Assembly: GCA_020091685.1 (NCBI GenBank)
Contig: CM034599.1
Span: 1,617,641-1,681,640 of the forward strand
Direction: 5' to 3'
From: Lutjanus erythropterus
Lineage: Eukaryota > Chordata > Actinopteri > Lutjaniformes > Lutjanidae
Length of the DNA stretch: 64,000 bases
Shown here: one piece after another, positions 24,894 through 36,015 of the stretch
Layout of the letters: each line of letters starts with the position of its first letter
How positions within the stretch are numbered: the first letter of the stretch is position 1
Made by a program: the position numbers and the translations under genes
Notes under the pieces: model-generated
Database searches by the model: none
Seen by the model: only the letters and a program-made list of their open reading frames with translations
What the model was told of the DNA's origin: nothing

Positions 24894-25788
24894 TTAAAGG
24901 GACAGTTCACCTCATATATACAAATAAATATTCATGTTTTTTCCTCTGACTTTTTATCCATCTAGATAGTTTTGGTGTGAGTTCTGGAGATATCGGCCAT
25001 AGATATGTCTGCCCTCTCACCAGTATAATGGAACTAAATGGTACTAGTCCTCTGGTGAAACGGCTCACAACAGATTCTGTGGATGATCTTGAGTAACTGG
25101 GTCATGATTCCTGGAAAGAGACACTGGCTAAGTGTCAAAATGTAAGAAAACAGGGAAGTCCAATGTGATGTCTCATTTAAAACCCAAAGATATTCAGTTT
25201 AATATGATAGTGAACTAAGAAAAGAGGGACATGTCCATATTTTAGTGGCTGAAAAGAGCATGCCATTCTGCATGAAAAATTACACTTGATTAACCGATCA
25301 ATTATTAAATTAAATGCCATCTTTTGATAATTGAGTTGAGTTGGTTTGAGTATTTTTTAAAGAAAATTCTCTGATTTCAGCTTCTTAAAAGTGAAAATGT
25401 TCTGGTTTCTTTACTCCTCTCTGACAGTAAACTGAATATCTTTGAGTTGTGGACAAAATAAGACATTTGGGGACGTCATCTCGAGCTTAAATCGACATTT
25501 TGCACTATTTCCTGACATTTCATGAACCAAATAACTTACTGGTTAATCGAGAAAACAACTGACAGATTAATTGTCCAGTTAGACGAGTGAGTAGCCACAT
25601 TTAGTTGCCCGTCATGACATTTTACCTGCCCTGGACAGACGGGCTGTTGAGCACTGGAAAAAGCAGACATCTCTGCGGCTCAAATCTCCAAAACTCTGCA
25701 ATTTATAATGTAATCTAAATGGATTAACAGAACTGCAGGTAAGAGGAAAAATATGTATTTTGAACTTCAGGGTGAACTATCCCTTTAA
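24894..25788. mobile_element. MITE-like element with terminal inverted repeats, long copy
   Basis: Ends TTAAAGGGACAGTTCACCT and the near inverse GGGTGAACTATCCCTTTAA. Inner parts match the copy at 30,906-31,286. The middle (about 25,120-25,580) contains the CCCAAAGATATTCAGTTT family in opposed orientations, suggesting insertion into this element or a larger composite. Confidence 0.6.
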
Positions 25789-25976
25789 GCCAAAGAACAC
25801 AGTCCTCATCAATGACGACTTAAAAAGCTCAAGAGTCATAAAATCCTCTAAATTCTTCTAAAACAACAACACAACAGCAGCAGTGTCACATCTGGGTCAA
25901 AGAAACCCAACTTGGTTAAGTTTTCACACACAGTCATGTTCAGATGCAGCTGTGGTTTCCTTTAAGAGGTAATCAC

Positions 25977-25978
<2 letters not shown>

Positions 25979-26041
<63 letters not shown>
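25979..26041 (+). repeat. (TG)n microsatellite
   Basis: About 63 bp of TG, immediately left of a CpG-rich patch. Confidence 0.97.
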
Positions 26042-26094
26042 CATAGCTGAAACAGTCATTGTGTTCTCCTCAAAACCAATTCAATTTCACTTTC

Positions 26095-26335
26095 CAAGAA
26101 TGGTCTAGTGTTCCAGCAGCTGAGCCGGGTCAGGGGGGTCCGGGGGGGATAAAGAAGCTTGGTCATCGCGGCTCTGCGAGCAGTGAGTCAGAGTTTGGGA
26201 AGCCTCCAACAAAAGTGCTTCTGCTGCCAGACAGAAGGAACCGCCGCAGAGCGCGGCCGACCACGTTCCCCTGGCCCTCGTCACCACGACAACCGTCCGT
26301 AATTGAAAGAGGAGGAAGTAGCTTCTTCAAAGAAT
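26095..26335. promoter_or_regulatory. CpG-rich patch in fgfr1 leader intron
   Basis: Unlike the AT-rich surroundings it holds many CpGs (GAACCGCCGCAGAGCGCGGC, CGACCACGTTCCC). It could be an alternative fgfr1 promoter or an enhancer. No conserved protein in any frame. Confidence 0.3.
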
Positions 26336-26567
26336 GACACAACACTTTGTCATCTTTCGCTCTCATGGGAGCAGGAGTTAAACACACAGTGTGTCTTACT
26401 ATCCACACACACAGGACACACTCACCCTGAACTCCTGAACTGAGACCGACTGATTCACCAGCAGGATGATATTATCAGACAATACTGCCTCATCAGAGAT
26501 ATTAACATCCGCAAAAGAAATAGCTGGACATAAGCACAGGCTTAATTTGACCCTTTTTATGATTTCT

Positions 26568-26944
26568 AGGGGCGTCACGATTCTCCAAATTCAGGATTTG
26601 ACTTTCAATTATAAAGGTCATAATTCAACTTTCTCAGTTTAAGCATTTTTTTTTACATAGTGTTGATTTGTTAATGATTAACAGATCATTGGTTTTATGT
26701 CCTGATGACTGTCATTTACATTTTTTAAATTCTTCTTTACAGTGACAGTCTGTACGGTATGAAGTGGGATTTAACAGCTGCTAAGTTATTTAAGTCTTTG
26801 TTTTTTTTCCTCTTGCACAGGGTGTCGTAAGTACAGAAAATAAAATACTGAGAGAATCATCTGTTCTTCTTTTGATTTGGTTTTTAAAACTGAAAGCTCA
26901 TTTCAATCAATTTTTGATTGAATATTGAAATTGTGACACCCCTG
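26568..26944. mobile_element. MITE-like element, GGGGCGTCACGATT ends
   Basis: Left end TAGGGGCGTCACGATT, right end AATTGTGACACCCCTGATA, inverse of each other with a few changes. A decayed second copy spans about 49,905-50,182 (GATCATTGGTTTTGTGCC and GAAACTGAAAGCTCATTTTG recur). Confidence 0.6.
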
Positions 26945-28989
26945 ATAGTTATTATTGGAGCGAGAGATAAATCAGGCAGGCCAGTATTAGCTTATTGTAC
27001 ACATATTGTCAATAACTGTGTTTCTATCAGTATATTTTATGTGTATTTTGAAGTATCAAATTAGAAAAGGCTAAATTTGAAGCAAAAAGTTTTTATGGTT
27101 TTTACACATTCGATTTATTACAAACAAATCACATGACCGATCAGCTGTTTCCTCATGGCTCCATAAAACATCAACAATGGCGCCACACAGATCAGATGAA
27201 ACCCTCTGCACATTAACACATGAAACTAACAGAAATTTCTGATTCCATCCTGTTTTCTACAGTGTTCTTCACTGCAGCTGGTGCCACTGGAAACATCTGA
27301 GTGGACAGAAAGAAGAATTTATCTGGATTTTCTTTTGCTGATCTTCTGGAAAAATCGGTGATACATTTGGACTGACACGTGGCTAATTATCAAGAAAATG
27401 CCAGCCTACATTAGACATAGTTTGTTTTTATTAGCTGTAAAAGTGTCCTGTTTAGCATGTATCCTGGTCAAAAATCTGTCAGAATCGTTGCTTATATGAC
27501 GCCATGTGTCGGACCGGCTACATTTTTCTAGTGGAAACAGCTGAAGAGAAATTAGAACATAAATTGCTGTGCATGCAGTTTTACTTTTGGTGAGGTAAAA
27601 ATGCTCTCATTGCTCCGATTACAGTATTAATTATTTTTCACAATCTGTGCATGACAGGCAAAGTGACACTGTGCAGGAAGTCTGGGATCCCTGTACTATT
27701 TGCATATTAATACCACAGTTTTGGCCTCCCGATGATCCAATGGAAAAACTTCAGGCATCCCTCATATCTAATGTCAAGTAACTAAATATGACTACCAGCA
27801 TTACTATATATCAGATCTGATCAGGCTGTTGCTAACAAGCATAATCATTTTATTTCCAGGGACTATTTTCTGTACTAACTGTCATTTTTACACTTGATTG
27901 TTTCATAGTAAAACACACTGCCTCAGGACACACATTTTGCAGGACTCAACAAGCAAATTCCAACACAGCACACCTGACACCTGTGAGCTCAGAGCTACAG
28001 TCCTCCACTGTGGCCACTGAGAGACTCACACTTGTCTACTGGTTCTGGAGGATAAAATGGTTCATGTTCACTTCAAACTGGACCAGACCTTAACCTGGTG
28101 TCGAGACAAACCAGCTGACAGGGAACAACGATACACTCAAACTGAAATACCAGGACTCATCTCCAGAGAGTCGGTGCTTCAGTGCATAATCCTTTTCATT
28201 TTGAGATCCTTCGTCATTACTAAACACTTGCTGTTAAAATTAGTCGGTGAGGCATAGATATAAAATACATTCTGAGTCACATTTTTCCAGGAAGCAATTT
28301 TACTTATAAAAGTATGAAGCTGGAAAGATTAGATCCAGACATATCCTCAGCTCATAAACCATGACTGCTCAGAAAAGAAAAGAAAACTTGCATTTGAGAG
28401 GCTTTAGACATTTTGCTTCATTACTAAATCACATGTTTGGTAAAGTCCCAGTTGTCTTTGTGAAAGCTCTTAAGAGACGGTAACACTTGACTGAAAATCT
28501 GGCAAATAAAAGGGGTTAAACTAAACAGATTAGAACACGCAAGACACATTTAGCTTCTCTCATTATACAAAGACAAAGGTTACAGGCCTAACCCATAACA
28601 TGGCCTGCACCATAATTACTGTTCGCTGCCATCCATGCATAAAATTCCTCAGCTCGGCTCCCAAATTCTGGAGCCCCCTCTTCCCAGCTCAGCAGGCCGG
28701 TCGGTGTGCACACGGCTGCTGCAGTTCAGCGGACACAAGAGCATCAGACCATTATTTCCCCGAGGCTACTGTTTGCACAAAAACACACACTTCTGCTTTT
28801 TTTTCTTTGCAGCCTCACAGTCTGAACCAGTCAGTGGTTTGCCACCAGCCGACATGGAGGGAAATCAGGTGTCAAAGTAAAGACAATTAATGTAAAGCCA
28901 TCTGACACTCGACCATTTGGTTCACACATTGATTCAAAGTGCTTTTCAGCAGCTTCAGTCGTTTTCACTGAGCATGAATGAAGAGCTGC

Positions 28990-29310
28990 AACAACACGTT
29001 TTCAATGTCAATTAATCTGTCGACTAGTTTCTCTATTAAAACGTCAGAAAACAGTGAAAATATTGATCACTGTTTTCCAAAGTCCAAGATGACGTAATCA
29101 AACGTCTTGTTTTGTCCACAACCCAAAGATATTCAGTTTACTGTCAGAGAGGAGGAAAGAAACCAGAAAATATTCACATTTAAGAAGCTGAAATCAGAGA
29201 CTTTTGACTTAAAAACTCAGTCAAAACAATCAATTGATTATCAGAATAGTTGGTGATTAATTTAATAATCAGTTCATAATCTATTAGTCATTGTAGCCCT
29301 ACATGTTTTC
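28990..29310. repeat. Dispersed repeat family B (CCCAAAGATATTCAGTTTAC)
   Basis: ACGTCAGAAAACAGTGAAAA, then CCCAAAGATATTCAGTTTAC, CAGAGAGGAGGAAAGAAACC and TTTAAGAAGCTGAAATCAGA. Other imperfect copies lie at about 14,605-14,735, 21,880-22,125, 25,120-25,580 (both orientations), 29,430-29,825, 30,560-30,810, 39,505-39,785 and 58,926-59,110. It is the most frequent repeat in the window. Superfamily unknown. Confidence 0.55.
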
Positions 29311-29985
29311 CCAAGAGAGGTTAAAACCAGAAACAAGACTCTGATTTTGACATATTACTATTATATGCACAGAATATGTTGTATTTGAATTACATCAATC
29401 TAGAACTACAATTATCAGTCAATTAACTGATTAGTAGATCAAAAGATCAAAAATTAGCTGCAAACAAACAAATTCTTGCTTAATTTTTCAAGCATAAATG
29501 TCAAATATTTGCTGCTTCACGTTTCGTAAATGTGAGCGTTTGCTGCCTGTATTTGTTATTTATGCTTAGAGCTGCAACAATACAACAATTAATCACCAAG
29601 TATTAAAAGAACTGCACCATTTTTAAAGAAATCAAAGTCAAAACTATCTGATTTTAGCCTCTTATGTGAATATTTAACAGTTTCTTTAGTATTTTAACTG
29701 AATATCTTTCAGGTGTGGACAAAGCAAGTCATCTTGGGCTTTGGGAACCATTTTCTGATATTATATGGACTAAAAAACTAACTGATTAATTGAGAAAATG
29801 ATAGACAATGAAACTAATCAGCCCTATTTATGATTGTAAATGAAGTGTCTGTGAATTTTGGACTGTTGGTTGGACAAAAGAAGCAATCTGAAGATGTCAC
29901 TTTGGGCTCTGAGAAAGTCTGATGAGCATTTTTTCACATTAAATAGACTAAATTCATTGCTGATGAAAATCTTCATTAGTTGCAG

Positions 29986-29987
<2 letters not shown>

Positions 29988-30037
<50 letters not shown>
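29988..30037 (+). repeat. (CA)n microsatellite
   Basis: 50 bp of CA in the fgfr1 leader intron. Confidence 0.97.
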
Positions 30038-30040
<3 letters not shown>

Positions 30041-30905
30041 AAATGAATCTGAAGGATGAGTGTGCACAATTTATTTTCCAGTAAAACTGAAGCTCACACA
30101 AAGGTTGCGAGGAAAAATCAGACTCCACCCACATTTCTTGACGGATCGAGTTATAATCATTCAGCTCCACAAGTGACAATAATTCTGTGCCAGGGGAAGC
30201 AGCCCAGTAAATTAAAGGGCAGGACTGTTCCTCACTTCCCATTATATGTTGAAGGAGAAACTTTTTTTTCCTGCTGGTGAACTCCCAGTGGACACGCCGC
30301 TTTCCTAAACCATCCATCTTCTCCTTCTCCCTTCATATCATAACATTTAGAGCTTTACATAACAGCAGACCGGCCCCTGCAGAGTTACACTTCATGACAG
30401 CTGTAGTAATGATGATGTTCGTCCTCTGAGATTTTCTGAAAATGTCATTTGTGCCTTGATTTAAAAGAAAGAAATACCAGCTATGTTCAAAAGTTTCATG
30501 TAGGTCTACGACATAAACTCTGACAGGCTACAGACAGAACGAGGGACGGATAAGGACTAATTTAACCTTTGATTAAACTGTTGATCATTATTCTTTTAGT
30601 TGTTTGGTCCATAAAATGTCAGAAAACAGTGAAAAGGCCAAAGCTTACGTCCTCAAACATCTCCACACCCTAACAATATTCAGATTACTGCCAGAAAAGA
30701 CTCAAGAAACCAGGAAACATTTGTGAAGCTGAAATCAGACAATTTGGACATTTTTCCTTAATAATAAAAAAAAGGTTCAGAACAACTTATCATTGCAGCT
30801 CTAGTGACAAGGAACGTTTCTGCAGAGGTAACACTGCTGCACACATTTATCACAAGACAATAAATGAGATCAGAAAGGTGCTATGAATCCATGAGGTCAT
30901 TATTT

Positions 30906-31286
30906 AAAAAGGGACAGTTCACCTCAAAATCAAAAATACATATTTTCCTCCTCAAGATAATCCACAGACTTTGTCGTGAGCAGTTTCATGAAGAACTTCT
31001 TATATAATCTATATATAAAACTGCTCGCAGGAAGGTCCGTGGATTATCTTGAGTAACCTGGTTGTGATTTCTGAAAAGAGAAATTGCTGTTGAGTTTTTC
31101 CAAATGTTCTTTTTCCAGTGTGTGAGTGCCATTAAGTTCCACTGTGTTGGAGAGAAGGCAGACATCTCTGCTGCCGATATCTCCAAAAAAAAACAAAAAA
31201 AAAAAGCAGTCTAGATGGATAAATATGACTACAGGTAAGAGGACAAATATGTATTTTTGATTTTGGGGTGAACTGTCCCTTTAAAA
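30906..31286. mobile_element. MITE-like element with terminal inverted repeats, short copy
   Basis: 381 bp with long inverted ends: AAAGGGACAGTTCACCTCAA then AATCAAAAATACATATTTTC at the left, and AATATGTATTTTTGATTTTG then GGGTGAACTGTCCCTTT at the right. The middle also folds (AATCCACAGACTTTG and GTCCGTGGATTATCTTG). Non-autonomous; no coding capacity. Confidence 0.7.
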
Positions 31287-31859
31287 GCAGTAAGGCCACC
31301 ATCACATTCAGTCTGAAGCTTCACCCCTGATGTGTGCAGCATTTATTAAAGTAAATCTGACTGAAGACGCCTGCTGTGACTTCAGATTCTGTATGTTTTA
31401 TATTTGTGCAGGAGCACATGAGTGTCTGTTTATTTCGTTTTCAGACTGAGGTCCGGGGACCAATGGGGGTCACCGAGTGGGTCGTATGAGGTCCCCAGCA
31501 AAAAGGGGGAACAGAATGTCTTAACTTTTTCACATTTTCTCTTTAAATTTGGAACAACAAGGAAAAATCAGGATTTGTTCTGTTTTGACCGACTGCAATT
31601 TAAAATGATCCCAGTTTGAATATTGATTGACTATGCAGACTCAATGTGCAATGATCAATACTTCAATCAGGTGTATTATCATAAAGGGTGCAATATGAAT
31701 ATTCCCTCAGTGTAATGGTGTAAATTCAACTGCTGAGTCTCCTTAAATCGTTTATTCTGTTCCTATCTTTATATTTCCCCTGTTTAAAGTAATCCTATTT
31801 TTATTTTTTATATTTCCTCAGTTCAAATTGTTCATATTTTTATATTTCCTCCTTGCTCA

Positions 31860-31970
31860 TATTTTACATTTTTTATTGATGCTTCTTTACAGTTTTACGA
31901 TCCACTTTGCTGCTGTAACACTGTAAATTTCCCCACTGTGGGACCAATAAAGGAAACTTATTATCTTCAA
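31860..31970 (+). repeat. LINE 3'-tail-like sequence
   Basis: GTAACACTGTAAATTTCCCC then ACTGTGGGACCAATAAAGGA is the form of 3' end common in fish LINEs of the Rex1 type; this is recognition from memory, not a search. A reverse-oriented relative lies at about 13,425-13,465 (CTTTCTTAATCCCGAAGGAA). Confidence 0.4.
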
Positions 31971-32300
31971 ACATAAAAATTAAAAACGTATTACTCAGAG
32001 GGAATTCCTTAAGACAAAATCGATCCTGAATTGGGGGCCTGCAGTCTAATGTGCATCTAATCTGAGGGTTCTTGACATGAAAAAGTTTGGAAATCCCTGA
32101 TCTAAAGCATTTTTTTAATCAACACTTCATTTAAACAGTTTGCTTGCTTGTATGTGTATTTTTCCATTCATGTATGTGTTCATTTTGCTGCTTTATGTTA
32201 TCTGACGTGAATCTTTTTAAACTGGTTTTGTATGATATGGTGTTGTATAAATGTATGTTGAGTTTAAAGACACAGTGAAGTGGAGGGACAGTGAACTCAC

Positions 32301-32381
32301 CTTGGTGGCGGGGGGCTGTGCTCGAACAGCCAGTGTTCGTCAGATAAGGAGACTCCTGAGCTCAGATTGGAGGCAGAAAAA
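32301..32381 (-). other. fgfr1: Candidate fgfr1 5' UTR exon
   Basis: On the minus strand a T12 tract runs into CCTGGAAG (AG at 32383-32382), followed by 81 nt without any ATG, then a consensus donor CCAAG|GTGAGT (GT at 32300-32299). It lies upstream of the signal-peptide exon and just downstream of a CpG-richer region. Assignment to fgfr1 is positional inference; non-coding leader exons are usual in this gene. Confidence 0.4.
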
Positions 32382-32766
32382 CTTCCAGGAAAAAAAAAAA
32401 ACAGTTTAATCCAGATCTAACCGCGTGTCCCGTTCACGAAGCTCACTCACTCCAAACTATCAACGTTTGGACACAAAGTTTGCGCATATTTCAGCCAAAC
32501 TTGTGCGACAGAAGAAAAGAATGTGCGTCCCCCACTCCGAAAAACCCAAATACTCAACGGAGCGGAAAGAAAAAACTTCCTATGTGCTGTTAAAGTAGAT
32601 TTTTTTTTTTTAAATTAAACTGTAAGGTTGTGTTCGTCTTTCCTTCCTTTTATCCTCCCTCGTTAACCCGAACAGACCGACTGCAGCAGGCTGTGCGGGA
32701 CTTTTTCGTCGGTTCGTCTCTTTATCCCAAAACGATCCGCTCACGATGAAACGAAGTCCGCTCACC

Positions 32767-33010
32767 TCCGAAAACTGACTCCCGAAGTTCTTCAACTCAC
32801 TACAACAAAACAAAATGTGGTTCGCTGTTTATATTCTTACACATCAGCGGTGTTTGAGTTAATCCTAGAAAGTATTCGAACCGTCCCTGGCGGAGAAATG
32901 GTGTTAAACAACGAGAGTCCGACCGGGCTGCTCCAAACCAAACCTCCCCCCCTAAATCTGAGAATATGCGCATCCTCCGGACCGCAGTCAAGACGGCGGC
33001 AGTAACACAC
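32767..33010 (-). promoter_or_regulatory. fgfr1: Candidate fgfr1 promoter and first leader exon
   Basis: CpG dinucleotides are denser here than around it (CCGGACCGCAG, GACGGCGGCAG, GTCCGACCGGGC). A sense-strand TATAAA lies at 32833-32828, and a consensus donor CGGAG|GTGAGC at 32765-32764 could end a short untranslated exon. Short ORFs across this stretch do not look like any protein I know. Which base is the start site cannot be told from the sequence. Confidence 0.35.
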
Positions 33011-33850
33011 ACGACTTCCGCTCTCTCGTTACAAAAATAAAAGCATTACAAAACAAAAGCCAACAGAAAAAAACTGCACTTGACTGGACTTCAGTGACGC
33101 TAAAAACAGTTCGTTGACTAATTAGTTCTGCTTTGTGAGTCAGGTCCCCGGTTATTATTTAACCCCCATCCTATAATACTCAACCGTGTTACCTCTAAAA
33201 AAAAAAACAGAATCCGAAAAAAATAGAAGAAAAGAAAGAAGAAACAGAAGTAGAAATAATAAAATATGTGCATTATACCATAAAATGTTTATAGAGAAAT
33301 AGAAAACAAGAAATGTGTCAATATATATATATCTATTCTAAAATATATAACAGCAGTGAACATAAGCAATACAAATGGGGTCTACATATAAGTGTGTTAA
33401 AATGCAAGAATATTCTGAATAAAAGTATCAGGAGAAATGTACATTATACATGTAATATTGATGCCAGTGTATACTAGAGTATTGCACCATTGAATCATTA
33501 TTACACATTTAAAATATTGCACAAATTACTGTAATGTTAAGTCAGTTCACAGTTGAAAACATAAATTATAAACAGGGCAAATAAAAGTAAAATCTTGTTA
33601 GATATGAGACATTTTTTTCAGGATGAAAATGTAAATTGGTGGGTAAAGTTAATGTGGAGAGGATGAGTTAAAACTAAAAATCACCATTCATTCATTTCCT
33701 CTATTTTGTCACTTGTTCATACAAACTTTTGTCACATAAAAAAATATTTTGAGTATTTTTTACTTTCTCAGTTTAAACAGTTTTCATCGGAATTCATCTG
33801 TTGCTTTCCTCACCCCTCATATAAAAGGCAATTTTGATCCCCACAGATGC

Positions 33851-33876
33851 TTTTTTTTTTTTTTTTTTTTTTTTTT
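33851..33876 (+). repeat. T26 homopolymer
   Basis: An unbroken run of T in intergenic DNA, upstream of the candidate fgfr1 promoter in transcript sense. Confidence 0.95.
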
Positions 33877-34324
33877 ACTGTGTGACGAAAGTGGGGCTTT
33901 TATTTTGAATGTCACAGAGACGGAAGTCCAACATTATTCAGAGGCTGTTATTTTCAGGCTTGACGCAGGTTTCCCCGGGCTGGTAGAGACCTGGCTCCCC
34001 CTGCCATCCACAGCACCTCTCCCTACACACCACCGCGCTCTGTGCATTGTGGGATTGGAGACGTACACAACACACCAACAGGCCAATACTGTGCTTATAA
34101 ATAATTATAGTTCTTCTATGTTTCATGACAATTTTCACAGAGGGTATAATCTACATAAACTCACTGCAAACTGAGCCCTGATCACAAAAAACATCATTAA
34201 AAATATGTACAATAATAGTGTAGATGAGAAATATTAAATACATGTAAAATTACGGAGTTAAACAAGATTGCCATAAGATCTTTGAATTTGACAGACACAC
34301 GACAAGTCAGAGAGGTGAGACAGA

Positions 34325-36015
34325 GTCATTGTTTTGCAAGTCACAAGTAAGTCTCAAGTCTTTGCACTCAAGTCCCAAATCAAGACAGCCAAGTCCCAAG
34401 TCCTAAACTTTAAGCTCTGTGTCCTGAACAAGTCATAACATGACAGTGAGTTTCTGCTTCATTGATTTATAGTTACTTAGCTGTTAAACTAAGTACCCTG
34501 TTTATAACAAAGCATTAGCTACTGTGCTGCAGGGATGACATATTTTTGTAGTCCAACCCTGAAGTTAGCATCGCTCTGGTTCCCTCCACAGAAAAGTCAA
34601 AGGGATTCTTCCATTGGATTTTGGATTAATGCAGAAAATAAACTGTGTCAAACAAAAGTTTATCATACTGACATGTTTTGTGCAGCAAGATAAACTTCAC
34701 AAATGAACACCACTTTAATGATTTTTGCAGCTCAGATGCGATCATCAGAGGTAAAATGCTAACGTTAGGCTAGAAATCATAATGAACTAGATGTTGTACA
34801 CAAAGATGGCACCCATTCAATCCAAATTAGAGTTGCTCGCCTGGTGCATAGGCCTAAAAAGTTTTCTAGCTTCCAGGTTTACTTCCTGATAATATCGTCC
34901 ACTGAATATGCGTAGTATTGTTTCACCCCTTTCCTCCGCTCGAGAGTTCCTGCTCAACTTTATACTGTGGAGATGTCACAGATTTTTAAAATTTCATAAA
35001 GTTTCATCAATTTTATTAAGATATGAAAAAGAATATGTCAAAGAACAAAACATGTGTTAACACGTGTTTTACTTTTATTTACCATATTTATAAATATTAT
35101 GTTTACCACAGATCTCCAGGTAAACGACCAAAAACACATTTAAAAACCCCAGTGACTTGCAGGCGATCCCAGCGGTGTTATGATAACAGTTCAGGGTTTT
35201 GGGACTCATTTCTACTTTACGTGTCTGTGAGTATGGAAGACTCTGCGAGGGAGCAGGGGGACGCATCAGCTGAGTGTGGAAAGACTGAGTCCAACTCCAG
35301 TTGCAAGTTTTGTTTTTTAAATTGTTTTCAAATCGGATCTCAGGTCATTGAATTTGTGACTCAAGCATGACTCGTGTCCAGGTCATGGGACTCAAGTCCT
35401 GTTATCAGGGGCATAGCACCAAGTCATTGTTTAACAAGTCACAGTGAGCTTAAGTCCAAAGTCAAGACAAGTAAGTCCTGAGTCCTAAACTTTGATATAG
35501 AAATGGACAATATGGCAGCTCCCCAAAAGTGAAGGAAAAACAGCTCAATCACCCCCTGGTGGCTGGTTGCAGTAGGTAGGTCATAAACCCCGTCCCCTCC
35601 ATGTTAGCAGATGGGAAATGAGCCAAACTAAAACACGAAAGTACACATCAAATAAACTTTTCTCAAACATGGTTTCTGTCATTATAGGTAGTTCTTATCA
35701 CGCTGATGGTTTGTTCAAGTGTTCGTTCGTCTCGTCAGTTTGGGTTGAATTACTTATTTGAGGATATGAAAAGCAGGTTTCACAACATGATTGACAGCTG
35801 AGCTCTGCTTGTGATTGAGTCGGCCGGTGACATCACCAGTGCTCATATCTGGGCTTTTATTTCTGTACAGTGGGATGAAGAGGAGACATGGCATCAAACT
35901 TTTTTTTTTACAGCTTACAGTAAGTCCAATTGCAAGTTTTTTTTTTACTGATGTCAAGTTGAATCATCACACTTGGGCTTGACTCAAATCTAAGTCATCT
36001 GACTTGAGTCCGATC
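34325..36015. repeat. AAGTC-rich dispersed element, interrupted
   Basis: Repeated AAGTC phrases (GTCTCAAGTCTTTGCACTCA, GCCAAGTCCCAAGTCC) at 34,340-34,440, again at 35,380-35,490, and in opposite sense at 35,935-36,010 (GGGCTTGACTCAAATC, CTGACTTGAGTCC). The sequence between contains other elements, including one near 35.5-35.65 kb. It is a known style of fish repeat; family not named. Confidence 0.45.

Larger units (their letters stand above)
22931..32300. other. fgfr1 intron upstream of the coding exons
   Basis: No coding exon seen. Content includes a dispersed element starting GGGCTGCAAAATTAAT (23,152-23,455), an inverted-repeat element (24,894-25,788), a TG microsatellite, a CpG-rich patch (26,095-26,335), a second inverted-repeat element (26,568-26,944), several copies of a CCCAAAGATATTCAGTTT family, a CA microsatellite (29,988-30,037) and LINE-tail-like sequence near 31.9 kb. 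Confidence 0.6.
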
